A stretch of 43,571 bases of DNA from Chloroflexota bacterium (GTDB lineage Bacteria; Chloroflexota; UBA11872), in the NCBI GenBank assembly GCA_026708035.1, contig JAPOVQ010000022.1:1-43571 (forward strand). The letters are read 5' to 3'. Numbering within the stretch: the first letter of the stretch is position 1; every line of letters starts with the position of its first letter. The position numbers and the translations under genes are program-made. Shown here piece after piece: positions 23,878-32,882 of the stretch. The notes under the pieces are model-generated. The model saw nothing but the letters and a program-made list of their open reading frames with translations. It was not told where the DNA came from and did not search any database.

Positions 23878-25854
23878 ATGGCGCCCCTAGTGACGCCGGA
23901 GCGCGCGGTGCTGATGCTCGTGGTATTGGGGGCGGGCCTGCGCCTGTGGAACCTGGACGGGCTGGGCGACTTCGACTTCGACGAGGTTGCCGCCATCTGG
24001 TACGCGCGTGCCGGCTTGCTCGATATCGTGGCCGATCTGGCCGCGGCGCCGTTTGAGCATCCCCCGCTCTACTACCTGGCGCTGCACGTGTGGATCGGGT
24101 GGTTTGGCGAGTCCGAGCCGATCGCGCGGGCTCTTTCGATCCCGTTCGGGCTGCTGCTGATCCCCGCGACCTACCGCCTGGCCCGTTGCTATGCCGCAGC
24201 TTGGCCCGCGGTCGTCGCCGCCGTGGTCGTCACCACGTCACCGCTGCTGGTGTTCTTCAGCCGCGAAGCGCGGATGTATGCGCCCGCGGCCCTCTTCGCC
24301 GTGCTATCGCTCTGGCTGTTCGAGCGTGCCATGCGCTCCGGACGGCGGCGCGATTGGCTGGGGCTGGCCGCCTGCGTCGCGGCGGGCAGCTACTTCGACT
24401 TCACCGTGGCGATCGCGGTTGCCGCCATGGTGCTGGCCTTGCCCTGGCATTGGCGGCGTCGCCGGCGCCGCGTGCTGGTGTTCGTCGCCGTGGGCGCCGC
24501 GAGCCTGGCCATTCTGCTGCCCTGGCTGATCCTGGCGCGTGGGCTGCACGACAGCCTGCCGGCCTTTGGAACCGGCGATCTCACACGCGGCCTGCTGGTC
24601 GAGATTGCCCGAATGGCGTGGCTCGATCTGCTGGTCGGCATGGAGGAGGTCCGCAGCGGACGGCTCTCAACCGCGTTTGCCGTCGGCGCCGCGGCACTCG
24701 CCGTCGGCGGCGTCGCCGCCGTCGTCATCCGACGCCGTGGAGGGCTCATGCTCGGATTCGTCGCGTCGGTGGTCGCCTTTCTCGTGCTGTTGCTCATCTT
24801 CGACAAGGCCTATCAGCCGCGCTATCTCCTTCCGGCGATTCCCGCGATCGGTGTGCTCGTGGCCGTAGCATTCGACGCCGCGCCGCGGGTTCCGCTGCGA
24901 GGTCTGGCCGCCACGGGCGTCGCACTAGTGGTGTTGGTCGGGCCGGTTGCGGCGAGTCGCGCCTATTTCACCGACTACGTGCGGGGCGACTACCGATCGA
25001 TCACCACGACCATTGAGAATCTCGCGCGGCCCGGGCGTCCCGGCATTGATCAGACCAAGTTCCGCGACGCCGTCGTGCTCGCCGGTCCGTGGCAGGGCTG
25101 GTTTTGGCGGCACTACTTCCCCGACTTCCTCGACAAGGTCGATGTCTGGCTCCTCCCCGATGAGGTGCCGCCGGCCGTGGGTCGCCTCGAAGTCGAACGC
25201 AAGTTGGGGCAGGCGGCGCGGAACCACAACCGCGTCTGGGTGGTGCTGGCCGGGCTCGAGCAGGCGGATCCCGACAAGCTCACGGAGACGTGGCTCACGC
25301 GCCATTTGTGGCAGGCGCGGTCCGAGGTCTACCGCAACGGTGTGCTCCAGCTGTACATGACGCACGTCCACGATTTCGTGAAGCGCAAAGGCCAAGTCAA
25401 CATCGATGACGACTTCGAGATGGCTGAAATGTGGTTCACCGGCCATCGCAAGGACCAGGGTCCGCGGGAGGCCGGCGACGGCATGCGGTTCAGCATCCGC
25501 CTGGAGATGCCGGCGCCGGTTGACTACGACCTGCGGATTCGTGTGTGGGTGGAAGGGCCGACCGGCGCGGTCTATTCGAAGGAGTTCTACGCGCAGAATT
25601 TCACCGGCCAACGCACCTCGGCCTGGTCGCCCGGCGAAGTCCACGAAGTCCGAACCGGGCTTTGGATTCCAGCCGAGGCGCCGCCGGGCACTTACCAGAC
25701 CTTCATGGGCTTTGTGGGACCCGAGGGCGAGGGTCTGCCGGTGTCAGGTGAGTTCGCCCTGCGGACGTATGTTGGGCAAAAGGGCATATGGCTCGGCCGG
25801 ACGGTCTTTGTGTCGCCGTCCCTCGGTGGGCCGGGTGGAGCCGAATCGGGCTAG
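23878..25854 (+). CDS. GT39/PMT_2-like membrane glycosyltransferase
   Basis: A 658-residue integral membrane protein. The first loop has the acidic catalytic pair of GT-C enzymes (DFDFDEVA, residues 31-38) and HPPLYYLALH (61-70), then about ten membrane helices to residue ~370 (for example PAVVAAVVVTTSPLLVFFSR and VLVFVAVGAASLAILLPWLI). The last ~280 residues are outside the membrane: an alpha/beta part and a beta domain (IRLEMPAPVDYDLRIRVWVE) that may bind glycan. Such enzymes use polyprenyl-phosphate sugars on the outer face. GGAGG lies six bases before the ATG. A start at 23820 inside the previous gene is possible but lacks a ribosome-binding site. It is the last gene of the glycosyltransferase run. 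Confidence 0.85.
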   Translation: MAPLVTPERAVLMLVVLGAGLRLWNLDGLGDFDFDEVAAIWYARAGLLDIVADLAAAPFEHPPLYYLALHVWIGWFGESEPIARALSIPFGLLLIPATYRLARCYAAAWPAVVAAVVVTTSPLLVFFSREARMYAPAALFAVLSLWLFERAMRSGRRRDWLGLAACVAAGSYFDFTVAIAVAAMVLALPWHWRRRRRRVLVFVAVGAASLAILLPWLILARGLHDSLPAFGTGDLTRGLLVEIARMAWLDLLVGMEEVRSGRLSTAFAVGAAALAVGGVAAVVIRRRGGLMLGFVASVVAFLVLLLIFDKAYQPRYLLPAIPAIGVLVAVAFDAAPRVPLRGLAATGVALVVLVGPVAASRAYFTDYVRGDYRSITTTIENLARPGRPGIDQTKFRDAVVLAGPWQGWFWRHYFPDFLDKVDVWLLPDEVPPAVGRLEVERKLGQAARNHNRVWVVLAGLEQADPDKLTETWLTRHLWQARSEVYRNGVLQLYMTHVHDFVKRKGQVNIDDDFEMAEMWFTGHRKDQGPREAGDGMRFSIRLEMPAPVDYDLRIRVWVEGPTGAVYSKEFYAQNFTGQRTSAWSPGEVHEVRTGLWIPAEAPPGTYQTFMGFVGPEGEGLPVSGEFALRTYVGQKGIWLGRTVFVSPSLGGPGGAESG

Positions 25855-25873
25855 AAGGACGCGCGACGCCGCA

Positions 25874-27427
25874 CTAGGACCGCCGCAGCGCGTCGCGAAT
25901 CGCGCCAAGCCGAAGCCCGCCGATCACGGTCAGCACCCCGACGTAGGCGGCCATCGCCGCCAGCGCCGCGCCAATCCACGAATGATCGCGCAGCAGCACA
26001 GCCGCCACTGCGGCCACTCCGGCAGCCACTACCGGACGCGCGCCAGGCTCGACCACGCGACCGAGCAGCCGATCCCGGCGCAGAATCCAGCCAAGGCCGG
26101 CCAGTAGGACGACCTCGCTCCCGATCGTCGTTGCCGCGGCCGCCACAAATCCCCAGATTGGCACGAGCGCCAGATTCAGCCCCACGTTTATCAGCGTGGC
26201 GACCAGAAAGACCGGGGTGAGCCGCCACTGGCGGTCCGAGGCGATCACCACGTATTGCAACGTCCCGTTCAGGTAGCTCAGTGGCAGGAACCAGATCAGG
26301 ATCGCCAGCGCCGTGGCGGTTTGCGGCAGGTACTCCGGCCCGAGCAGCGTTTCGACAACCGGCTCGGCGAAGACGAAGAGGAGCAACACGGCGGCCGCTG
26401 CAGCCGTCGCCAAGATCCGCCACGCTCGCGCGAACCAACGCGCCAACTCCGCCGGATCGGCGGACGCGCGGGCCATGAGCGGGAAGGCGGCCAGCACGAT
26501 GGCCGAGGGCAAGTGGTTGAGCCCATTGAGGAATTTGAACGCCGCGTTGTAGTGCCCCACGATCGCCGTGCCGTGCAGGGGCTGCAGGATGAGAATGTCG
26601 ATCTGGATGAACGCGGTGGCCAGCAGGCTGTTGAGCATGAGCGGCAGCGCATCCCGCGCCAGGCCTTGCAGGTCGTCCCGCGGAACGCGCCAGGCCCGGC
26701 GCAGCAGCCTAAATCCGACCGGCCGTCCGATGGCGATCAGCGTGACGCCGCTCGAGAGCAGCCCCGCGAGCGCAACCCCCACGACTCCAAGACCGACGGC
26801 AAGCAGAAGCAGTCCAAGGCCGGCGGTCAAGGCCGAAGTCCCGGCCACCACGAGCGCGCGACGGTCCATGCGCTCCCACGCGCCATAGATCGCGGCATAG
26901 GCTTGGTTCACCGCCGTCAGCGGCAGTCCGAGCGCCAGCACCGCCGTGGTAAGCAACGCCAGCCCGTCAATGGCGCCGGCGGCCCAATAGATGAGCGCGA
27001 TGCCGACCATGGCCGGCATGCTGACGGCCAACAGACGCGCGCGCAGGGCTAGAGCCGACCGGAAGATGCGCTCCAGTCCGGTCGCATCCCTGGCCACGTC
27101 TCGCGTGACCAGGGTGCCGAGACCGAAGTCAACGACGACGGCGAAATAGGCCAGCAGATTCGTCGCGAAGGCGTAGTGGCCGTTGCCCTCCGGACCGATG
27201 AACCGGAGCACGACGACCATGAACACCCAGAACAGCGCCCGGTCGGCCAGGCTGACGGCAATGGGCGTGATGGCGTTGCGCGTAAACCGTCGTTGCTCCG
27301 CGGCACGAGTGCGCGCGGTCGGTCGAGTCAAGCGCCGCGCGGACAGAAGCCCCAGGTAGACCGTCGCCGCGACAGCAAGCAGGGCGCCAACGGCAACGAG
27401 TCCTATGCCGTTGGCGCCCAGGCTCAT
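25874..27427 (-). CDS. Polysaccharide flippase (MATE/MOP superfamily, Wzx-like)
   Basis: A 517-residue integral membrane protein with about 14 hydrophobic helices. It resembles Wzx and related flippases that move lipid-linked oligosaccharides across the membrane: RALFWVFMVVVLRFIGPEGN followed by GHYAFATNLLAYFAVVVDFG, and later LPLMLNSLLATAFIQIDILI, then LGPEYLPQTATALAILIWFL. It converges with the glycosyltransferase run and presumably exports its product. The ATG at 27425-27427 follows a pyrimidine-rich stretch with no Shine-Dalgarno sequence. A TTG at 27535 in the same frame lies inside an inverted repeat and could be an alternative start. The first helix follows soon after the ATG. Confidence 0.87.
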   Translation of the reverse strand: MSLGANGIGLVAVGALLAVAATVYLGLLSARRLTRPTARTRAAEQRRFTRNAITPIAVSLADRALFWVFMVVVLRFIGPEGNGHYAFATNLLAYFAVVVDFGLGTLVTRDVARDATGLERIFRSALALRARLLAVSMPAMVGIALIYWAAGAIDGLALLTTAVLALGLPLTAVNQAYAAIYGAWERMDRRALVVAGTSALTAGLGLLLLAVGLGVVGVALAGLLSSGVTLIAIGRPVGFRLLRRAWRVPRDDLQGLARDALPLMLNSLLATAFIQIDILILQPLHGTAIVGHYNAAFKFLNGLNHLPSAIVLAAFPLMARASADPAELARWFARAWRILATAAAAAVLLLFVFAEPVVETLLGPEYLPQTATALAILIWFLPLSYLNGTLQYVVIASDRQWRLTPVFLVATLINVGLNLALVPIWGFVAAAATTIGSEVVLLAGLGWILRRDRLLGRVVEPGARPVVAAGVAAVAAVLLRDHSWIGAALAAMAAYVGVLTVIGGLRLGAIRDALRRS

Positions 27428-27516
27428 GGGGAGGGAGGCGAGTCCGAGCTTCCCGCAGGACCGCTGCCTTGGACGTCCGGACCCGCCGAACTTACATCGC
27501 GGCTCGAACGCGAAAC

Positions 27517-27543
27517 GTTGCGCGATTCGGCGCAACTTTTTTT
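27517..27543 (+). terminator. Intrinsic terminator without an obvious gene
   Basis: GTTGCGC (27517-27523), six-base loop GATTCG, GCGCAAC (27530-27536), then seven T (27537-27543). The arms are perfect, and this is the only classical hairpin-plus-T-run I see in the window. It points rightwards, although the gene to its left is on the other strand, so it would stop an antisense or small RNA, or read-through from the glycosyltransferase operon. Confidence 0.75.
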
Positions 27544-27642
27544 CCGTGCGAGCACAGGAGGCCGCTCCACGGGGCGCCGGGGTCTCATGGGCGGCAGCAT
27601 ACGCGCCCCGGCGTCATGTAATCGCTTCCGGCGCCGTTGTTC

Positions 27643-27657
27643 ATGTGACCGTCACAT
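27643..27657. promoter_or_regulatory. Perfect 15-base palindrome, possible operator
   Basis: ATGTGACCGTCACAT has seven-base arms around one base. It sits 118-132 bases before the NHL-protein gene in a divergent intergenic region. The half-site TGTGA/TCACA resembles CRP/FNR-type sites, but the spacer is three bases rather than six. Confidence 0.4.
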
Positions 27658-27774
27658 TGGCGCGCATGCGACCCCGTGGGATCAAGAGAACATGAGCGTG
27701 AGCGGCGCGGATCAGCTTGGGTTGGCTCGTTGGGCCGCCGCTAGACTGACAGCAGCCAAGCGTTCCTGCTCCAC

Positions 27775-29490
27775 GTGCACGCCATGATTCCCCGCCCCTT
27801 CGGTCGACGCGCTCTCCTTGCCGGCCTGGCGCTGGCGCCGCTGGCCGGACTTGCGGCGCGAACGGTGTCCGCGCAGGACGACGACGACGAGCCCTTGGCG
27901 GTCACGCTTGCAACCATCCGGGGCGTGGGCCGCGATTCCTCGCCGTGGGGCGTCGCCGTCGATGACGACGGATTCCTCTTCGCGTCGGACTCACGCGCGA
28001 GCCGCGTGGTCCGAATATCTCCGGACGGCTTCGAGCTGGTGGTTCTCGTCGACGAGGGAAACGCCGCCGGGTCAATCTCCCGTCCCAAGGGCGTCGCGCT
28101 CGGTCCCGACGGTCTGGTGTACGTGGTCGACGGCGGCAATCGACGCGTTCAGGTCTTCACGCGGGATGGGGAGTTTCACAGCCAATGGGGCGGTCAAGGT
28201 GGCGGTGAGGGCCAATTCAACGCGCCGCGCGGGATCGCGGTCGACGCCGACGGCTTCGTCTACGTCGCCGATGGCTTCAACGACCGCGTCCAGAAATTTG
28301 GGCCGGACGGCTCGTTCGTGACCATGTGGGGCAGCCGCGGCGACGAGCCGGGAGAGTTCAGCACGCCCAACGGCATCGCCGTCGGCCCTTCGGGCCTGGT
28401 GTACGTCGCCGACACGTTTCGCGATCGGATCCAAGTATTCAGTTCGTCCGGAGAGTTCTGGCGATTTGCCGTGACCGCGCCGGCGGTTCGCAATCCCGTT
28501 GGCCTGGCGCTCGATCAGACGGAGCGGCTGTACGTCACCGAAGAGGCCGATCACCGGGTGGCGGTATTCGAGCCCGACGGCGCGCTCGTGGGTCGATTTG
28601 GCAGCGAAGGCGTCGAGGAGAGCGAGTTTCGATTTCCGCAGGGCATCGCCGTCGATGGCGACGGCCGCATTTACGTCGCCGACAGCCTCAACAGCCGCGT
28701 GCAAGTGTTTGACTCGCCGCTCAGCCAATCGGCGCCACCGCCGGAAGCCGAGGATCTGGCGGTGGGGATCGCGCTGGCCGACGCGGCGTCCGGGCCGCTG
28801 CGCCACAGCCTGACCGACTGGCGCGTGCGGCTGGACGGCGAGCTGCTGACGGCGGGCTTCGCCGCCTACTTCGGCGCCACGGGCGGCCTGCGGCGGTGGG
28901 GCTATCCGACGTCCGATCCTTGGCGCGAGGTGCCCGGCGTCATTTCACAGTGGTTCCAGCGCGGCGTGATGGACTGGAACCTCGACACCTTTTCCGGCAA
29001 GCGGAAAGTGTTCGCCCGCCCCGCGTGGGACCTCATCGGCGGCGGCCTGGGCGGCGCGCCGAATCTTGGGATCGAACCCACCGTGTTCTCGGACCAGGAG
29101 GGTGTGATCGTCGGCACCTGGGGGCATCGGGTGTCGAACTATGCGATCGACGGCAGCAAGACGGGATTCCTCGACTTCTTCGAGCAATTCGGCGGTGCGT
29201 TGGCGTTTGGAGCTCCACGCACCGAGGCGCGCGTGGACACCGGCGCGCCCGGCACGATCATCGCGCCCGGCGCCGAGCCGGGAGTGATCCGGCAGTACTT
29301 TCAGAATGCCGTCTTCGAGAGTTGGCCCAATTCGGGAGAGCCGGTGCAGCTCCGACTGCTTGGCGATGCCCTGCGAAATCGCAAGTACCCCGACGGTGCG
29401 TGGCGGGCGTTGCCGGCCTTTCACGATTCCGAGTTCGTGCGCAGCGGTGAGGCCCGCGAGTTTCCGCGAGTCGGCGCCGCCGAAGGCTAG
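27775..29490 (+). CDS. Secreted six-bladed NHL-repeat protein with C-terminal cell-surface modules
   Basis: A 571-residue protein. The N-terminus (PFGRRALLAGLALAPLAGLA) is a signal peptide with a twin-Arg, so Tat export is possible. It is cleaved probably after VSA near residue 36. Six NHL blades form a propeller (about 50-320), each with P-x-G-[IV]-A-[VL]-x-x-x-G-x-[VI]-Y-V-[AV]-D and a following RVQVF strand. The fifth blade is degenerate (LYVTEE). After residue 340 come two modules of the GYPxS type (FAAYFGATGGLRRWGYPTSD…QWFQRGVMDW and FFEQFGGALAFGAPRTE…IRQYFQNAVFE). The GTG at 27775 and ATG at 27784 are both possible starts, neither with a good ribosome-binding site. Propellers of this kind bind proteins or glycans; the ligand is unknown. 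Its stop overlaps that of the convergent LCP gene by four bases (CTAG). Confidence 0.86.
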   Translation: MHAMIPRPFGRRALLAGLALAPLAGLAARTVSAQDDDDEPLAVTLATIRGVGRDSSPWGVAVDDDGFLFASDSRASRVVRISPDGFELVVLVDEGNAAGSISRPKGVALGPDGLVYVVDGGNRRVQVFTRDGEFHSQWGGQGGGEGQFNAPRGIAVDADGFVYVADGFNDRVQKFGPDGSFVTMWGSRGDEPGEFSTPNGIAVGPSGLVYVADTFRDRIQVFSSSGEFWRFAVTAPAVRNPVGLALDQTERLYVTEEADHRVAVFEPDGALVGRFGSEGVEESEFRFPQGIAVDGDGRIYVADSLNSRVQVFDSPLSQSAPPPEAEDLAVGIALADAASGPLRHSLTDWRVRLDGELLTAGFAAYFGATGGLRRWGYPTSDPWREVPGVISQWFQRGVMDWNLDTFSGKRKVFARPAWDLIGGGLGGAPNLGIEPTVFSDQEGVIVGTWGHRVSNYAIDGSKTGFLDFFEQFGGALAFGAPRTEARVDTGAPGTIIAPGAEPGVIRQYFQNAVFESWPNSGEPVQLRLLGDALRNRKYPDGAWRALPAFHDSEFVRSGEAREFPRVGAAEG

Positions 29491-30749
29491 CTTGGGTAGT
29501 AGGCCTCGCAGTTGTCGGCGATGAAGACGGGCTCGCCGGCGGCGTTCGTCGGGGTTTCCAACGATCGCGCGAAGGCGTCGGCCACGAAGTCGCGAATCGC
29601 GACCAGGTCCGGACGCAGGAGAAACGCGCCGTCCTCGCCGGTGAACCACTGCAGCAGCTCGCCGCCGCGGCTGTGGACGGCGAACGAATGCACCCGCTGC
29701 GCGGGGGTCCGCAGCGCCAATTCGGCCAGCGCTGGGAGCTGCTCCAGCGGAAAGTCGGTGCGGAACGCGCCGCCGAGCTCCTCGAGCACGGCGGGGATGT
29801 TCACGATCAGCGCCGGTGACAAGGCCTGCTCCCGCAGGCCGCGCATCACCTGCTGCTGGCGGCAAATGCGGGCAAAGTCGCCCCCCGGGTCGTACTTGCG
29901 CGAGCGGCCATAGGCTACGGCCTCGCGACCGTTGAGCGTGTTCGAGCCCGGCTCCAGGACCAGGCGAATCTCCTCGTCGGTGTCCAGGTAGACGAACCGC
30001 TCGTCAAACTCGCGCGGCGACCAGACGTTCACGCCGCCCAGCGCATCGATGATGCGTTCCACGCCGTAGAAGTTCACCAGCAGGAAGTAGTCGATGGGAA
30101 GGCCGGTGATGTTGTGAAGGGTCGCTTGCAGCGGCTGCATGCCCTGGCGCTTGAAGATCTCGTTCACCCGGGAGGAATGCGTGTCGCACGCGTCCAGACA
30201 AAGATCGCGCGGAATCGAGAGCACCAAGGCCGAGCCGCTCTCGGGGTCCAGGCTGACCAGCATGATGACGTCCGTGTTGCCCTCAAACGAGTCTGCCTGG
30301 TCGATGCCCAACAGCAGGAACGTGACGCGCTGCTCGACTCCGGGCAAGTCGGTCGCGACGGTGGGCAGCTGGACGGGTTCGGCGGGTCCTGGATTCGGAG
30401 TAGTCGCCCCGGCCGCCGGCGTGACGTCAGTTGGGGCAGTCGGCTCAGGAGTCGGGGATACGGGTGACGGCGGTGGTGTCGGTGTGTCCGTGACTGCGGG
30501 TGGTGTGGTCGCGGCCGTGGGCGACGCCGTTGGCGAGGTGGTGGCGCTCGACGTGCCGGTGACTTGCGGTGACGGCGAGTCTGGCGCGACTGCCGTGGTC
30601 GTCGGCGCCGGGGGCGGCTCGGGCGTTGGCGCCACGACCACGATGGCGGTTGTGGCCGAGCCTGGCCCAGGCGTCGCGTCGCCGCACGCGGCGACGGTCA
30701 GCATGCCGATGGCGACTGGAGTGACGATGCGCGCCAGGCTACGGATCAT
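29487..30749 (-). CDS. LytR-CpsA-Psr (LCP) family glycopolymer transferase, lipoprotein-like
   Basis: A 420-residue protein. The signal segment (MIRSLARIVTPVAIGMLTVA) ends at a lipobox Cys near 22. A long Thr/Pro/Ala linker (about 25-130) spans the wall. The LCP domain follows (about 140-330): VTFLLLGIDQADSFEGNTDV, then LVLSIPRDLCLD with the pyrophosphate-binding Arg, RVNEIF, LNGREAVAYGRSRKYDPGGD and FARICRQQQV. Such enzymes move polyprenyl-linked glycopolymers onto peptidoglycan or proteins, which fits the glycosyltransferase and flippase genes nearby. A C-terminal tail of about 90 residues follows. The frame is open much further upstream, as a shadow of the mutY gene. The start is the ATG before the signal. 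Confidence 0.9.
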   Translation of the reverse strand: MIRSLARIVTPVAIGMLTVAACGDATPGPGSATTAIVVVAPTPEPPPAPTTTAVAPDSPSPQVTGTSSATTSPTASPTAATTPPAVTDTPTPPPSPVSPTPEPTAPTDVTPAAGATTPNPGPAEPVQLPTVATDLPGVEQRVTFLLLGIDQADSFEGNTDVIMLVSLDPESGSALVLSIPRDLCLDACDTHSSRVNEIFKRQGMQPLQATLHNITGLPIDYFLLVNFYGVERIIDALGGVNVWSPREFDERFVYLDTDEEIRLVLEPGSNTLNGREAVAYGRSRKYDPGGDFARICRQQQVMRGLREQALSPALIVNIPAVLEELGGAFRTDFPLEQLPALAELALRTPAQRVHSFAVHSRGGELLQWFTGEDGAFLLRPDLVAIRDFVADAFARSLETPTNAAGEPVFIADNCEAYYPS

Positions 30750-30860
30750 TGGCGTGGCGAGCTGGGAAATCGATGGCTCCAGCGGCGCGCATTCCTTTTG
30801 ACCGTACCATCGGCCCGCGACCCGACAGTGCATGTGGAAAGCGAGTTCGGCAGGCGTTCC

Positions 30861-31640
30861 GTGACTAGCCATCTGGAAATCAACCACCGATTTCGGGCGG
30901 CGTTTCAGGACCGCCTGATCCGCTGGTACCGCGCGCATCGACGTGACCTGCCGTGGCGTGAAACCCGCGACGCGTATCACGTGGCGGTGTCCGAGCTGCT
31001 GCTCCAGCAAACCCAGGCGTCTCGGGTGGCGCCGGTATACCGTGAGTTCGTGCGCCGCTACCCGACGATCGAGGACCTTCATCTCGCGCCTGCCGACGAG
31101 GTCAGCGCGCTGACCGATCCGCTGGGCTATCACATTCGAGGCAAGTGGCTGAAGGCCATGGCGGCGGTCATCGTCACGGACCACGCGGGCCGCATGCCGG
31201 ACTCGCTCGAAGGCCTGCGACGCCTTCCCGGCCTCGGTCCCTACGCCGCGGCTGCCGTGCACACCTTCGGCAACCGCAAGCGCGCGCCGCTGGTGGATAC
31301 CAACATCGCGCGGGTCTATACCCGGGCCGTCGGGCTGCCGTCCAAGGGCTCCACGTACCGCGATTCGCGCAGGCTCGCGGAGCTTGCCGAGGCGCTGACG
31401 CCGGCCCGGCGCTTCTACGACTACGGGCAGGGGCTCATGGATCTCGGCGCCACTGTCTGCACCGCACGAGCGCCAGACTGCCCCCGATGCCCATTGCGCA
31501 AGCTCTGTCGTGACCTTACGGGCGGACCTCCCGTGGCGGTGTGGCGCGTGGACGGCGTGTCCGTGGCCGCCGAGCGCACGGCGGGCTATCGCGTCGGATC
31601 GCGGGCTACGCCCCGTCGCAAGGTATCGACCGACGCGTGA
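30861..31640 (+). CDS. mutY: Adenine/thymine mismatch DNA glycosylase (MutY type), no C-terminal NUDIX-like domain
   Basis: A 259-residue HhH-GPD glycosylase of the MutY branch. It starts near INHRFRAAFQDRLIRWYRAH, then RDLPWRETRDAYHVAVSELL with the catalytic Glu45. The helix-hairpin-helix is LRRLPGLGPYAAAAVHTF (119-136), the second catalytic residue is Asp146 (VDTNIARV), and the iron-sulfur cluster is Cys200-x6-Cys207-x2-Cys210-x5-Cys216. MutY removes adenine opposite 8-oxoG. The chain ends about 45 residues after the cluster, so the C-terminal domain that reads 8-oxoG is missing or very short. This leaves a short MutY or a MIG-type thymine glycosylase as alternatives. The GTG at 30861 has GCAGG upstream; starts at 30798 and 30828 are possible. 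Confidence 0.85.
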   Translation: MTSHLEINHRFRAAFQDRLIRWYRAHRRDLPWRETRDAYHVAVSELLLQQTQASRVAPVYREFVRRYPTIEDLHLAPADEVSALTDPLGYHIRGKWLKAMAAVIVTDHAGRMPDSLEGLRRLPGLGPYAAAAVHTFGNRKRAPLVDTNIARVYTRAVGLPSKGSTYRDSRRLAELAEALTPARRFYDYGQGLMDLGATVCTARAPDCPRCPLRKLCRDLTGGPPVAVWRVDGVSVAAERTAGYRVGSRATPRRKVSTDA

Positions 31641-31644
31641 GGGT

Positions 31645-32799
31645 CTAGCCCTCGGCGCCCTCGGTCCGCCTCGGCAGCACGTCGAGGGCCGCCTGCTCCA
31701 CCTCGGCAATATCCGGGCTGTCGACTAAGCCGCTCGTGGGGCTGCCGCGATAGACCCAAACCGCATTCGGGGCGTAGGGACCGTAGACCCACGGCTCGGT
31801 CGTGGTGAAGACGGTTACCGACGGCGTGCCCACGCATGCGGCGAGTTGCGCCGCCGTCGAGTCGTTGCCGACGAACAAATCGCCGCGGGCAATGAGTGCC
31901 GCCAGCTGTCCGAAGCCGGTCTGGCCGCTCAGGTCGATCGCTGACGCGCGCATGGCGGACCGCACGGCGGCGTTGGAGCTGGCGTCCGACGGCAGGCCCA
32001 CCAGCACCACGGTCGCGCTCCGCTGTTCGATCAGCGCGTCAGCCACGCGCGCATAGCCCGCGGCGGTCCAGCGCTTCGAGACGTCCACCGCGCCCGGATT
32101 CAAGCCGCCGCCGGGAGCCATGATTACCAGCGGGTGTCCGGGCGTGGCGCCAAACTCCTGGTGCAAGCGGTCCGCGGCCGCTCTGTCGCTGGCAGAGGGG
32201 CGAAAGTGGCAGCGAACGTCGCGGGTATCGATCCCCATCGCCCGTGCCACCCGCAAGTAGGCATCGACTTCGTGCTCGTCGTCGGCGATGGGAACCCGCG
32301 TGGTATGTGCAAACCCACGCCCTTTGTTGTGGAGGCCGATGCGGTAGGGAATGCGCGCCAGATAAGGCAACAGCGCCATGAGCGGCGAGCGGTCCAAGAC
32401 CACGGCCACGTCGAACCGGCCCTGCCGAAGCCGTCGGGTGAGGCCCAGATAGGCCTGGGCGTCGTACCGGCGCGGCGTTCCGAGCTGCCCCATGTCCAGC
32501 ATGGCGTCGATGTGGGGATTGTTCGCGAGCGTCCGGCGGGCGTAGTCGCCGACGGCATAGGTGATTCGCGCGTCGGGATGGGCCCGGCGCAGGGCGTCCA
32601 GGAACGGTGTCGTCCGCAGCACGTCGCCCAGCGCAAGGGGCTTGATGACGACTGCGGAGAAACGCGAGGGCGGTAGGACGTGAACGCCGGGTGGCGAGGG
32701 ACGGATCACAAGCCCGGCCGCGCGGCACAACGCGGTGACCGTGTGCGCTCGCAAGCCATGGCGGCGGCGCCAGTCTTTGCTGGGCTCCCAACGCCTCAT
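31645..32799 (-). CDS. Family 9 glycosyltransferase (heptosyltransferase-like)
   Basis: A 384-residue GT-B glycosyltransferase. FSAVVIKPLALGDVLRTTPF (near 47-66) is the N-terminal acceptor motif. APGGGLNPGAVDVSKRW and VGNDSTAAQLAACVGTPSVT mark the nucleotide-sugar half, with the family's GNDS and TEPWVYGPY. Relatives add heptose or other sugars to lipid-linked acceptors. It converges with mutY (four bases between stops) and lies close to the LCP gene, in keeping with a role in surface glycan assembly. The N-terminal 45 residues before the fold are not conserved, so the true start may be later than the chosen ATG (32797-32799). The open frame also extends upstream to 33501, as a shadow of the FmdB gene. 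Confidence 0.87.
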   Translation of the reverse strand: MRRWEPSKDWRRRHGLRAHTVTALCRAAGLVIRPSPPGVHVLPPSRFSAVVIKPLALGDVLRTTPFLDALRRAHPDARITYAVGDYARRTLANNPHIDAMLDMGQLGTPRRYDAQAYLGLTRRLRQGRFDVAVVLDRSPLMALLPYLARIPYRIGLHNKGRGFAHTTRVPIADDEHEVDAYLRVARAMGIDTRDVRCHFRPSASDRAAADRLHQEFGATPGHPLVIMAPGGGLNPGAVDVSKRWTAAGYARVADALIEQRSATVVLVGLPSDASSNAAVRSAMRASAIDLSGQTGFGQLAALIARGDLFVGNDSTAAQLAACVGTPSVTVFTTTEPWVYGPYAPNAVWVYRGSPTSGLVDSPDIAEVEQAALDVLPRRTEGAEG

Positions 32800-32882
32800 G
32801 GCAGCACGCTCGAACGAGCTCGCGCGGTCCGATTGCACCAACGAGCCTAGCATCGCGGGCATCCGCGAATTGGGGCGCGCCG

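Larger units (their letters stand above)
27428..27774. other. 347-base divergent gap with terminator and operator-like palindrome
   Basis: No convincing gene is seen on either strand. It contains an intrinsic terminator read on the plus strand (27517-27543) and a perfect 15-base palindrome (27643-27657). It must also carry the promoters of the flippase and the NHL protein genes. Confidence 0.6.

Noticed and set aside
27643-27657. Classical CRP site
   Set aside because: TGTGA and TCACA are three bases apart, not six, so the call is kept only as a generic palindrome.
29487-31709. A 740-residue LCP protein
   Set aside because: The first ~320 residues are a shadow of mutY; a signal peptide with lipobox starts at 30749.
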